NCBI GenBank assembly: GCA_028532985.1
Contig: JANCIK010000001.1
Location: forward strand, 2,790,001 to 2,854,000
Source: Stropharia rugosoannulata
Lineage: Eukaryota > Basidiomycota > Agaricomycetes > Agaricales > Strophariaceae
DNA: 64,000 bases
Direction: 5' to 3'
Of the stretch, positions 46,279 through 56,293 are shown piece after piece (the stretch's first letter is position 1; each line of letters begins with the position of its first letter). Under the pieces are notes generated by a model. That model was not told where the DNA came from, ran no database searches, and saw only the letters and a program-made list of their open reading frames with translations. Both the position numbers and the translations under genes were made by a program.

Positions 46279-48274
46279 TTACATGAGTCCAGCCTCAAGT
46301 ATGTCGGTGCGGAGCATAGTTGATTGCACTGTGGTGTTCAACCTCAGTATTTTGATTCAATTAAAAGCCAAGATATGGCATGACGCACCAGCCCTCAAAG
46401 TCTGCGAGGTTGATTTACTGTCCTGTAAGTTTAATCAACAATGAGCGTCTTACACAATAGAAAACAAGCACCTACCACAGCCGTGGTGAAGTGTGCCATA
46501 AAGGTCCTTGAGATATCACTTGTTTCAGATTGCATGTATATTTTCTTGAAAGCCCGACGAAAAACTGCGCCATGGGAATGTCAAGGTTGGTAGAACGGGA
46601 AAGAGAGGATCCTACAGTTTGCAACGCTCTCGAAGTCATTGGGCTTGTCATAGTCAGGGATGTATTTACGGATCTGGACCTTATCCTTTTCGATCTTTTT
46701 CCGGAGGATATCTGTCTTGTTCATGAAGAGAATCTGCACACAAATTTGTTAAATGAAGCAAGCGATAGAAATTGATATTGACAGCATACAAGTTGGACAT
46801 CCTGCAGGAGTTTGCTTGTACAGATCGTTCGCCACAGTGCGAAGCTATCTTCTAGCCGGTTGACGCGGTTGTCCTCAGGAAGACGCTCATTGAATCCTGA
46901 TAATGGAGCCAGAAAGATCAGAGCAGTCACATCCTTGAAGTAAGGGATCCAGGCTGCTCTCTAAAAGAATATCCGAGATATCAATGAGGCTGGGCTTCTC
47001 TCGACAGACAATTAAACTGACTGAAGTTCGGCTGCCTAATGAATTCCCCAATAGGTCACGCCATGTCATATCATCTGCTGAGGCTTTGCAGACAACTCAC
47101 CCGCAACATCATACATGATCCAATTGAGAGGCGTCCCGTTAACTGGGAAGGAATTTGTAGACGCTAAGCGCTGTCGTATGAGAGGTTTGGTAGGTGTGAA
47201 AAGTCCATACCTCTGTCCATACTGAAATGATATTCTTGAACCCCCGTCGTTCTCAACCTGGCACATAGAATATCTTGATCTGAAGGTTCGTAGTCATCTG
47301 CCAAAATTCGGTCTGCATCATTGAGGAAACTAGGAAAGGTCGATGAGTACTAGTCATGAAAAGAGAAGTTTAATTTACAATCCTGGTAGATCCTCTAGTC
47401 TTACACTGCGTTCATGTAGGATTGCTTTTGTTGTATCGTCGTTCCAAATCCATTGGATGTCATCTTTGCATCCGCGGACCACTTTCCATGACACACGATG
47501 CAATTCAATATCCTTGCCTGACTTAGAATTCTGAAGCTGGGCAAAGACACTTTTCCATCCAGAAGACGATCGCAGGCCAAATTCCTTGAAAATTGACTTA
47601 TCTGGATCTCTGAAGCTTCTGTGTAGGTCATTCGATATCGTCTCCACTTCTTCTGAGGCTCCTGCACCGAGAAAAACCTTGAGATCTTTCTCAATCTGTC
47701 GCAATGGCAGCAATCCCAGCAGAGTGCTCTTATGCCTGTCTGTAACAGGCAATTTGCCGTTTGGAGTACCGGAATATGTTTCAATTGTGGTCGTCATTAT
47801 GTTGATAGAATGGACAAGGTTCAAGAGAATAACACTGTTCCAAGCAAGCCGTTCTTCTGCCCATGATTTTTGAGCGTAAGTCATCTGAAAGTCTATCTTC
47901 GATGTTAGCGCCGCCCAGCCAGAATTTTCAAATGACATACTCTTGACAGTTGTTGATTTTCCTGAAATCGATGTATGTATTTAGCTTCGGAATTGTGGAT
48001 GAAAGACAATGCTCTCACCGCTGTGACTTTGTCCGAGCAAAATAACCTTGACTGCATTCTTATATTGCTTCATTTGTATTTTCGCGACCTTAAGTTCCGC
48101 GTCAATCTTGCGGCTTCTCTCTACGGCTTCTTGTTCGCGCTGTTCCCTGACTCGTCGTTCGTCGGGTGTCTCGCCAGGCGGCGGACGCGTGAAAACATCC
48201 AGCGGGTCGAAACCATCGGTGTCTGACAAGCGCATTGCACTCCTAGCGGGGGAGTTGGTGGCAGCGGAGGGCAT
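46279..48274 (-). CDS. divergent G-protein alpha subunit (second of two)
   Basis: This is a second G-alpha-like GTPase, on the same strand as the one at 35923-38363. The start MPSAATNSPARSAM (48274; a further in-frame Met lies at 48298) leads to a charged helical head and AVKVILLG. The P-loop GQSHSGKSTT has the usual Glu replaced by His. The helical domain includes SWAEERLAWNSVILLNL and WKSVFAQLQNS. Switch II reads YDVAGSRTSRAAWIPYFKD instead of the canonical DVGGQRS: the second Gly is Ala and the catalytic Gln is Ser. NKxD is present (FMNKTDILRKK). The C-terminus, reached by a final intron with a GTGCGT donor, reads RAVQSTMLRTDILEAGLM with stop at 46279. With both glycine and glutamine lost, normal GTP-driven switching is doubtful. 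Confidence 0.83.
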
Positions 48275-48637
48275 GCACAGAGGGCGGCAACAGAGCAAGT
48301 CAACACCGGCCGCGTTGCTGCCTCGGGCAATCCTTTATCATCCATTGACCATATTTGAAGAAAATATATTATTATGAAGGTGTCCGTCCATACGCGGGGT
48401 TGCCCACGAGACGCATTGGAAATATGCACAGTACGCAAATTGAAGCCGACGGATGATGTTAGGATGCTGTTCTTGTGTGTTCATGCTGCTGAATTGGGTA
48501 GGACTAGCCACCTGAGTAATACGCGAGGTGATGGGGTAGATAGCAGCCTATAGTAGTAGATAGGCCCAAGGAGTAACCGTGTTATGATCAGGCGATGTGA
48601 TGCGATGGGTGTATACTATATACAAGAGTATGCACTT

Positions 48638-48702
48638 GGGAGCTTCGTCATACCTGGCAGGGGATTCGAAAGTAGGAACCCCCTGGGAATCGCGAATTTC
48701 CC
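48638..48702 (+). repeat. hairpin repeat, copy 1
   Basis: A repeat of about 62-65 bp begins GGGAGCTTCGTCATAC and ends GGGAATCGCGAATTTCCC. Its core contains an inverted pair, AGGGG then CCCCCT, around ATTCGAAAGTAGGAAC, able to form a hairpin. Copy 1 differs from the others at TGGC before AGGGG. Confidence 0.85.
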
Positions 48703-49005
48703 GTTACATACTGCAATACTTATGTAAAGCGTCGCTCGCGTGAGCTGCGCGTGCTTCAAAGATGAGTGTCATTCTTGCTAACTGCGGCTGCTTGAAATGG
48801 ACTAACTTTGTCCTGTTTTCCAGGTTTATCTTCTATTCTTGCTTCGTCTTCTAAATGGGCCGAAAGTAAGTTATTTTTCCTGATTCTACGCTTAGCACCA
48901 ACTTAGCACGTATATTGTCCTATGTGCACCTTGATCTTCTACTAAGTAATGTATCCAAAGGTATCCAACACACGCACCGAGAGGGAAGAAAACTCCAAGT
49001 GCATA

Positions 49006-49067
49006 GGGAAATTCGCGATTCCCAGGGGGTTCCTACTTTCGAATCCCCTGGGTATGACGAAGCTCCC
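49006..49067 (-). repeat. hairpin repeat, copy 2 (inverted)
   Basis: This is the reverse complement of the repeat, almost identical to copies 1 and 3. It is flanked on the left by CCAAGTGCATA, the reverse complement of TATGCACTTGG found left of copy 1. It is translated in frame if the FunK1 gene starts at 48915. Confidence 0.85.
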
Positions 49068-49103
49068 ACCCATTCGATATACTTTTTAAGCACATCCGGC
49101 CTC

Positions 49104-51900
49104 ATGACAACAAGCTCTTATAACGAAGAATCCTACTCGGACCAGTCTGTCTTGGACTACTTTCTACCTTACCTAACTCACCCACTCGAACAAATCGCAG
49201 TCGACCCGACAATATTCAGCTTGAATTGTGCACGATTAGTTGAAGACAATTCCCAGATGAGTGCATCGACCGTTGAAGCCACCAAAACGGAACCGCAGGA
49301 TTATCGCTCGATCCCTCCTACACTCCCGGCACCTATCTATCGCAGTTCTATAACACATGCAGAGAAATTCTCCAGCTACCTCCAGGCGGAAGGTCTGAAT
49401 CTCCACCCTCATTCTGCATCTGGAGCAACAGAACAATCGGCCCAGTTTAGTACGGAGTGCTCCAAGAGTTACTCAAATGTATATCAGATTGCAGCCTTGA
49501 ACTCGGACAGGAAACACGTTTTTATGGGGGCGCCATTGCTTTGGGTTGAAAAGAGTCTTCTTGCTGACGATATGCACTCCCACCTGCCTGTACCCTTCAA
49601 TGACGATCTAGTCACAAATTGCCCTGAACTGTGGTCTTCACAACAAAGATTTACTACGACCCTTGATACTAGCAGTGAGAAGAGTGCGAAACAATGGCTC
49701 AACAATATAGCCCGGATGTTAGGCCAAGTTCATGGAGTAAAGCAAGCGTCGAAATATGAGGTTAGTGCTTCCAACCAGGCTTCATTTAACCAGGCTTCCT
49801 CTGACCAGGCATCGTCCAACCAGGCATCGTCCAACCAAGCTTCCTCCACTCAGGCTTCCTCCACTCAGGCTGACCATCCACCTACCAGTTCTACCACCGC
49901 TACGGTATCGACGAACCGTGTTTTTGACGAATATGGTCACAATAAGCCCCTTGGCGGAGAGATCTACAAATGCAAGCCCGACATTATTCTTATCAACAAG
50001 TATGCTTTGTCTGAATCCGAAGGTCAAATCTCATGGGGCATCGTGCAAGGATTGGTTGAGATATCTATCCAAGAAAGTCACCTCTCCGCTATCCTTTCAA
50101 CCATCATTTCGAAAGCTACCAATATATTCCATGCGCAGCTACAGCGCCGCTACTTCCTCGGACTTGGTGTGTGTGGTGTCGGGCCAAAACAGAGATTCTT
50201 CTTGGTCTACGTTGATCGTACTGCAGTTATCTGCACTGAACCAGCTTTTCTCCAAGGCTACCAGGCATTAACACTTGGCCGTATACTGTATGCCATGATG
50301 TATGGGAGCGATACAATTCTTGGGATTGATACCCGTGTAAAATTTCATCACCTTACGGGTATTCCGTATCAAGTTTGTATTGATAACAAGCTATTCGACA
50401 TTGTAAAGGAGCTTCATATTTCTCCTTATCTTTTTGGCAGGGGAACCCGGGTTTACATCGTCAAGGATCAGTATGGATACTTCCACGTCTTCAAGGACTC
50501 TTGGATCTTGTGTACTCATAAACACACGGAGATGGCAATCATGAAACTTGTCAGCGACAAGGCAAAAGAAAAACTTCGTGATGATCCTCGTCTTCGATAT
50601 CTCATGACTAGGTTTGTTGCTGGTGATGATTGTGTCGATGATACGGCCAAGGTTCTTGGTTACCTACCAAGTTTTGGAATTGTACCGCGTATACGTCGTC
50701 GAATTGTTAGCGGGCCTATCGGCGATCCAATTACTTCCTATCGGTCACGCACAGAATGTATTCAGGCCTTTGCAGATATCATAAAGTGTGAGTGCTCAGT
50801 GGTACTTACCTGTAGTATACATTACTGACTACTTTATAGTCCTCGCCTTTATGGAAAAGGAATGCCTTTGGGTTCATTGCGACATCTCCATAGAGAATCT
50901 TGCAATTGTAAGGTTCCTCCCCAGTGTTGTCAGCGCGGCAGATTCCTTTTTTGATGCCGGTGAGCAATCTGGAAATTTTTATTTGACTATATTTTAATAC
51001 CACATTATTAGACGTGTCGTCTACATCTGCAGTTGCCTCCACTCCTGTCACCACTGGCCCATCCACCGGTTTGGATTATACCAATTCGTACTATGTCGAC
51101 GAAGACAATAATCGCATGCCATGGAATGCAGTATCCCCTGTTGGATGTGACGGATTCACCCATAGCTTGGGGTCAGGCGGAACTGTTATCGACTTTGACT
51201 ACTCACGCCCAGTCAACACACCTTCCTCGCACACCTCTGTACGCCCTATCAATTGTCACGTTGGCACTTACTAACTTTATTTAATTTGTAGGGCACGCGT
51301 CCATTTATGTCTATTGAACTTATGAATCCAGCAGGTCCTACAGTACACCGACTCGGCCATGACCTGGAGTCGGTTATCATGGTCCTTTTACACATAATCT
51401 GCTTTACATGTGGCCCCACCGGTTCAGTCTTGACCGCAGACAAAAACAAAGCTGGCTACACAGTGGCGGTCTGGCACCATGAATCTGAATTGCCAATGCT
51501 TCAGCGATTGAAACTACTTGATATTGGTCTACTGGCATCTCATCCAGAAACTTACGTTACCGAATATTGGGCTCCTATCGCCCCTTTCATCACTGAGTTG
51601 ATCAATATTGTCTATCCTCAAATTACTACAATAGGAATGACAAATGGCCAACCTAGTATGCAGCCCATCCATGACGTGTTTACTCGAATTCTGGAGAAGT
51701 GCAGAAAGCTGGATGAAACACCTGTCAACTATGCTGCTTTCAAGGTACCGGTGCGAAACTCGACCAAGAAACGCAAGAACCGAGATGAGGACGGTGACAA
51801 AAACGATAAGCAGCCTCGTAACGGGAGCTTTGTCATACCCAGGGGATTCGAAAGTAGGAACCCCCTGGGAATCGCGAATTTCCCCGGACAGTCCGCCTAG
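49104..51900 (+). CDS. FunK1-type fungal protein kinase
   Basis: This belongs to the protein-kinase-like family expanded in mushroom-forming fungi. The preferred Met (MTTSSYNEESYSD) is followed by a long N-terminal domain. A tandem Gln/Ala/Ser repeat lies at 49774-49870. The kinase-like core begins around RGTRVYIVKDQYGYFHVFKDSWI (lysine of VFKDS). The catalytic loop is WVHCDISIENLAI, an HCD form in place of HRD. VIDFDYSR replaces DFG, as usual for the family. SIELMNPAGPTVHRLGHDLES corresponds to the activation-segment and helix-F region. Three introns (about 50792, 50959 and 51241) have GT-AG ends. A basic NLS-like stretch (KKRKNRDED) precedes the end. The last 20 or so codons come from hairpin-repeat copy 3. 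An alternative start at 48915 would add residues from copy 2. Confidence 0.8.
49774..49870 (+). repeat. in-frame 15-bp tandem repeat (N/D/T-QASS units)
   Basis: Six to seven imperfect 15-bp units of AACCAGGCTTCCTCC type encode repeated (N/D/T)QASS peptides in the FunK1 N-terminal domain. Units differ by a few bases, so the array is probably old enough to have diverged. Confidence 0.8.
51823..51884 (+). repeat. hairpin repeat, copy 3 (exonised)
   Basis: This near-identical copy, in the same orientation as copy 1 and inverted to copy 2, lies inside the last FunK1 exon. It encodes the C-terminal GSFVIPRGFESRNPLGIAN just before the stop codon at 51898-51900. Confidence 0.85.
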
Positions 51901-52357
51901 GAGATGGAGGGGCGGACTCTCGATTTCCGGAACATTTACCGAGAGTCAGTATGAAAGTAATGATTTTGGATCGAAATGCGATTTTTAAGGTTTTTCGGCC
52001 AACAGAGTCATAATTTGGTAAGTCCGGCCCCAATTATGCTGGAACCAAAACCCATACTTGATCTTCACATCCTATGGGTTATGTGGGGTTATGGGTTTTG
52101 GGGGGCATGGGTTATAAGGGGTTCGACTGTACTTTTGAACAAATTGTTGATACATACTTGGTTGATATCTGTATACATGTTGCGGTTGAATTCACACGAA
52201 TATATGTAATACTATGCCGATGATCAATCGCCACCAACGCCATATGTAACATTGGAAATGTACTAATTATGTACTTACATAAATAATGTTGGTCAGATGT
52301 AGGTAGAAGTTGTACATAAAGACATGAAAATTGGGAAGGAGTGTGCTAGCGGAAACA
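51901..52357. other. convergent 3' spacer with GGGTTATG-like repeats
   Basis: The FunK1 and Vts1 genes end towards each other. The interval has several copies of GGGTTAT/GGGGTTATG within 52070-52115, and an inverted AACCCATA nearby. This resembles a degenerate G-rich repeat but not a telomeric TTAGGG array. Nothing else was seen. Confidence 0.4.
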
Positions 52358-54009
52358 CTACACTGTGGCGCCGACTGCGGGGCTAGCCTCAGCAGGGGCA
52401 GTTTCAGGAGCTGCCTCGGGAGCTTGGGACTCGGACGTCGGCAATTTACCTGCTTCCCAGGTGGGCGTGAAAATGGGCGAGTTGATCGATAACTTGGATC
52501 GCGGCAGTGCGCTATGGGGAACACGCAGTTCACTCTCAGACGCGGCCTTGAAAGCAGGGCCGGTAGGGATGGTAGTTGTGGTCGGTGTTGCACTGGATGG
52601 TTCTTCCATACCCATAGTCTTCCTGACATGTTCAAACGTCCTCAGCAAGCGCCTGCGGGCGCCGAGGGCGGCGATGCCTTTAGCTTCCAGAGTGACATCG
52701 TCCAGAACGACCATTTCTTCCCAAGTTAATCCGTCGAAGCATTGAGTATACTTGTGAAGACGGAGAGACCTCAACCAGGCGGGGATGTCCTTAAGCATCT
52801 CCGGATTGAAGTCTTCTTCGCGAGGGGATTCCATTGCACTGAGAGGAGTCTGAGGGGCAACCAAACCGCTACTCTTCAAACCAGCACTCTTAAGACCACT
52901 CGATGGGCGCAATCCACTGCTACGAAGGGCACTACCTGGGTAGCGCGCACTCGTCGGAGTGCGCCAGGCGGGGGCGGGAACTTTTTTGGGTTTCGCCGAT
53001 CCTGGTGGAGCAAGGCCGGTGGGTTGCACCAGGCCGCTCATGACCAACTGAGCTGCAAGGACCTGAGCTTCGGGAGAAAGCCCTGCATTTGCAAGCATGT
53101 TAAGAGTGTACGGATTGGTGCCAGCGAAACCGGGAAGGGAGGCAGTAGAGCTTGAGCCAGCAGGCGCAGCAGCTTTGTCCTTCTCTTTGCCATCCTTGTC
53201 CTTCTGGAAAATGGGAATGATAGGCGTGTTCCCAATGTTTGACCAGTTAGACTCTGCGAGCGAACTGTTCTGACGGTTACGGAGAGCCTGCTCAAGAATA
53301 TCGCTATGAGTTTGAAGATCAGATGCAGATTCCCTAGCTGTAACAGGCGTAGGGGTCGCAGGGGAGTCCAGGTGATCAGGAAGGTCCAGGCTGGGAGGTC
53401 GGAAACTGAGCTTTCCGAGCTTCGGCTTGCTTTCTGCGGCAACTGTAGCATAGGCTTGAGCAAGAAGTTAAGCCAATTCATGAGATATCAAAGTACCTGG
53501 AGTGATGACAGAAGTAACCTTTGGCTCTTCAGGCTTTACTTCAGGCTTAACCTCAGGCTTGGCCTTCTGCTGCAAGATAGCCATGAAGAAACTGATCTGA
53601 TCTTGAGACGCATGCTGCAGGAGAGTGAAGAGAGCGGCCGTCCTCTCTGGTTCATTCAGGATCTTGAACCCTAGTTCAACGGATGTTAGAAACTTTGGAG
53701 GAGTAAGTAGTATTGGATGCAACTGACATTGTTCAATAGTGTCCAATTCATTCTTGAACTTGGCGTCAGCAGTAGCTTTAGTGATTTGGCTCTGTCAAGG
53801 CGTTTCTTAAGATAGGGAGTTGCACAAAACTTGGTGTAACCCACCAGGATAGACTCATACTTCTGGAAGTCCTTGATCCATTGCTCAAATCCCGCTGCGG
53901 TGGCGGATTGCTGAGTAAGGGGGGCTCCATCTGCTTGACCGGAAGCAGGAGTAGTATTCACGTCTTCGTTTGAGACGGTTTGATTGGGAGTAGTTTCAAT
54001 GGTCGACAT
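52358..54009 (-). CDS. VTS1: Vts1/Smaug-type RNA-binding protein with SAM domain
   Basis: Vts1 binds stem-loops in mRNA through its SAM domain and recruits deadenylation. The N-terminus (MSTIETTPNQTVSN) leads to FEQWIKDFQKYESILVGY, a conserved Vts1 helical block. LNEPERTAALFTLLQHASQDQ and ISFFMAILQQ follow. A repetitive KPEVKPEVKPEEPK linker precedes a long disordered part with a GLKSAGLKSSGL repeat. The SAM domain lies at about 52800-52610: IPAWLRSLRLHKYTQCFDGL, then EEMVVLDDVTLEAKGI and ALGARRRLLRTFEHVRKTM. The basic RRR lies in the RNA-binding surface. The protein ends SPAVGATV at 52358. It is the usual fungal length. Confidence 0.88.
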
Positions 54010-54434
54010 TGCTGTGATCAGTGTAAGGATGGGATGGGGTACCAGGGACAAAGAGCATGGAGGCGAATCCAGCTGGTTTTATCATTCTGCTCCGAAACAA
54101 ATCAATGTTGTTATTAGCCATAGCAACCTGAATGCTGAAGTAGCCCCGATAGCGTCGCAACACGGGCGGTGCCTTTGATCATTGATGTGTGTGATTCGAC
54201 GCAACCCTGATCCCGCTTTCTTGATTCTTTGTTTTGTTTTTGTCCTGGTATAAAAGGAAGAGGGGCAGAACTGCAAGGCCTACTGACTTTCGTATGTATG
54301 ACTACGTGTAACACTATCTATAAAAGTATACCTGCTATGTACAGTGATGAGCATATTACCGAATGAAAGCCCCTATACTCGGTAAATGTTTGCATTCATA
54401 TTTGTGTCTTGATCCACTATCCATACTATTGATA
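54010..54434. other. spacer: Vts1 promoter and 3' end of the CigA-like gene
   Basis: Both neighbours are on the minus strand. This 425-bp interval holds the 5' region of Vts1 and the 3' UTR of the glycosyltransferase gene. Open frames here overlap on both strands and show no domain. No gene is recognised. Confidence 0.45.
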
Positions 54435-56054
54435 TCATGCACCGCCATGGACAACTGCCCACAAGATATCTACCACAAACTTGCTAAAAGTACTACCTTC
54501 TGTGCCCACTACTCCCCACGCCCTGCTAGCTACGAGAGCATCGATAAAGGGTAAAGAGAAGGCATACATGTTCACATTGTCATAAGTACTATTCAAGTTC
54601 CGAAGAGGAAGGAGTTGTGCTCCAAAATCTCCCAGGAAGAAAGTACACGGGAAAGTCTTTCGAAAGTCCGATAGGAAAGGATTAACAGCGGGCGATGGTA
54701 AGTCTGTCGCAATATATAGAGGATTGTTGAGGAAATCGTATTTCTCCAAATTATGTTTTTTACCTGGACATTTCAACAGAGGAAAAGAGCAGTCACCAGT
54801 ATGAGGAGCTTTTAAGAACGACCTTGCTATCTCCAGTGAGGTATTGCGGGTCTCCAAACACCTAGAAGTCGGTCCAGTACCTAGCATGTTCTCCAGGTTG
54901 CAGATTTCGTTATCCGAAAGACCAATGATGTCCCGCAAAGTTCTCCACCAGATAGAGTTCACAGTTTCGTTTGCCTTTGATTGAAAAACACCATCACCAG
55001 AGCGGATATGTAAAGCTAGATAACACATCCCAAGAGCTGATGCTATAGACGCTGCTACATTAGATAGCTCTTCATTGCCAAAGATCATGCTTCTTCGGAC
55101 TAGGTTACGATAAGCCAAATTATCAGGGTTTTCAAGTTGGATTCGTGAGGTACCAAAGAGAGTACCAATTTGCAGCAATTTTTCCCTTGACATACTTAAC
55201 TGACTGATTGACACGTCTTCCTGGTATTTTCCACCAGTTTTCGAAGTCCCGTCACTGTCGACGAAACGAAACTGGTACGGCAGGCTATCTTTCAATGTAT
55301 AAACATCAGAAACATCTATGTCGAAGGTTTGAGCGATCCATGAACGCGACATTGTTGGAATATGACACAAAGCCTGATGAGCGGTCAAAGGGGAGAGATC
55401 GACCAGCCAAGTCCATGGAATATGAGCCGAGTCGAAGTAGTGTAAGCATTCAGGAGAGCGTGTAAGATAGCGAGGGATTTGAGGACAATGCTTCAGACCG
55501 CGCTTGTCAGATATTTCGATGTACTGCAAAAGTTTATTAAAATCGACGTAACGGACTGGCCTGTTTCCAAGCCGGATAGGTGGTACAAGTAAGGTGCGAT
55601 GGAGAGCATGTGCGAGAACGAGAGCATTTTCGAAAGCGATGCGTTGGTTATGAAAGCCACTGTGAGGGAGGTATGTGAGATACTTCTCTGATGCACTGAA
55701 CGAGCAGGGCAGATCCTCAAAGGCGGATGCTTGGTTTTCCGAGTCAGTGGATAGCGATGTCTGCCTCGCATGTAGAGCCCACCTGGTAGAGAATAGGTAG
55801 TAAGCAGTTATGAAACAACTTAGACAGCCCATGCCGAGGAGAAGAATAAGCATAACCAAATGCGGGTTTATGCGATGCTCTCCGCGATTAGGGCGTGGGG
55901 TTTGTGTGGTTTGTCCTTGGAAAAGAGTCGGCAGTGGACGTAGATTAGGCGCTCTCATTCTATAGCCTCCCCGTTCTAGAGAAACACCCGGTGACGCTGC
56001 AACGTTGTCGAACTGATACCTAGAGGATTTGGTCGTCGATGTAGACATCTGCAA
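54435..56054 (-). CDS. CigA-like type-II membrane protein, O-fucosyltransferase fold
   Basis: An intronless gene of 539 codons. The N-terminal cytosolic part is followed by a single membrane anchor, LVMLILLLGMGCLSCFITAY (about residues 66-86), giving a Golgi type-II topology. The lumenal domain starts SEKYLTYLPHSGFHNQRIAF, the GDP-binding start of the GT65/GT68-like fold (HSGFHNQR). ENALVLAHALHRTLLVPP follows. A later CYLALHIRSGDGVF resembles the second conserved motif (HIRxGD). The end has YIATDLPSPAV, and SRAWGVVGTEGSTFSKFVVD, typical of the C-terminal nucleotide-binding loop. Agaricomycete homologues are called CigA. The donor and acceptor sugars are unproven. Confidence 0.7.
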   Translation of the reverse strand: MQMSTSTTKSSRYQFDNVAASPGVSLERGGYRMRAPNLRPLPTLFQGQTTQTPRPNRGEHRINPHLVMLILLLGMGCLSCFITAYYLFSTRWALHARQTSLSTDSENQASAFEDLPCSFSASEKYLTYLPHSGFHNQRIAFENALVLAHALHRTLLVPPIRLGNRPVRYVDFNKLLQYIEISDKRGLKHCPQIPRYLTRSPECLHYFDSAHIPWTWLVDLSPLTAHQALCHIPTMSRSWIAQTFDIDVSDVYTLKDSLPYQFRFVDSDGTSKTGGKYQEDVSISQLSMSREKLLQIGTLFGTSRIQLENPDNLAYRNLVRRSMIFGNEELSNVAASIASALGMCYLALHIRSGDGVFQSKANETVNSIWWRTLRDIIGLSDNEICNLENMLGTGPTSRCLETRNTSLEIARSFLKAPHTGDCSFPLLKCPGKKHNLEKYDFLNNPLYIATDLPSPAVNPFLSDFRKTFPCTFFLGDFGAQLLPLRNLNSTYDNVNMYAFSLPFIDALVASRAWGVVGTEGSTFSKFVVDILWAVVHGGA

Positions 56055-56293
56055 AGAAAGTTAAAGTACACATACATAGATAGTTGAAATAATCATACAA
56101 TAAATATCACATCCGGGGGTAACAGTAACAAAAGTTAAGTGGGCCGTTGATAGAGAACAAACGAAGGAGTACAACACCGCCACACCCACGATCTTTGTCA
56201 CACACTATTCCAACACCAATCTCCGAAGCCGAGGAATATTATTACTCAGTGACGTCTCTAAACCTGCTAGTTGTAGCCTGCAAGCAGACATCA

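Larger units (their letters stand above)
48275..49103. other. upstream region of the FunK1 gene with two hairpin-repeat copies
   Basis: This interval lies between the second G-alpha start and the preferred FunK1 start. It contains hairpin-repeat copy 1 (48638-48702, plus orientation) and copy 2 (49006-49067, inverted). An open frame that joins the FunK1 frame begins at 48915 and reads through copy 2. No separate gene is recognised. Confidence 0.5.
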
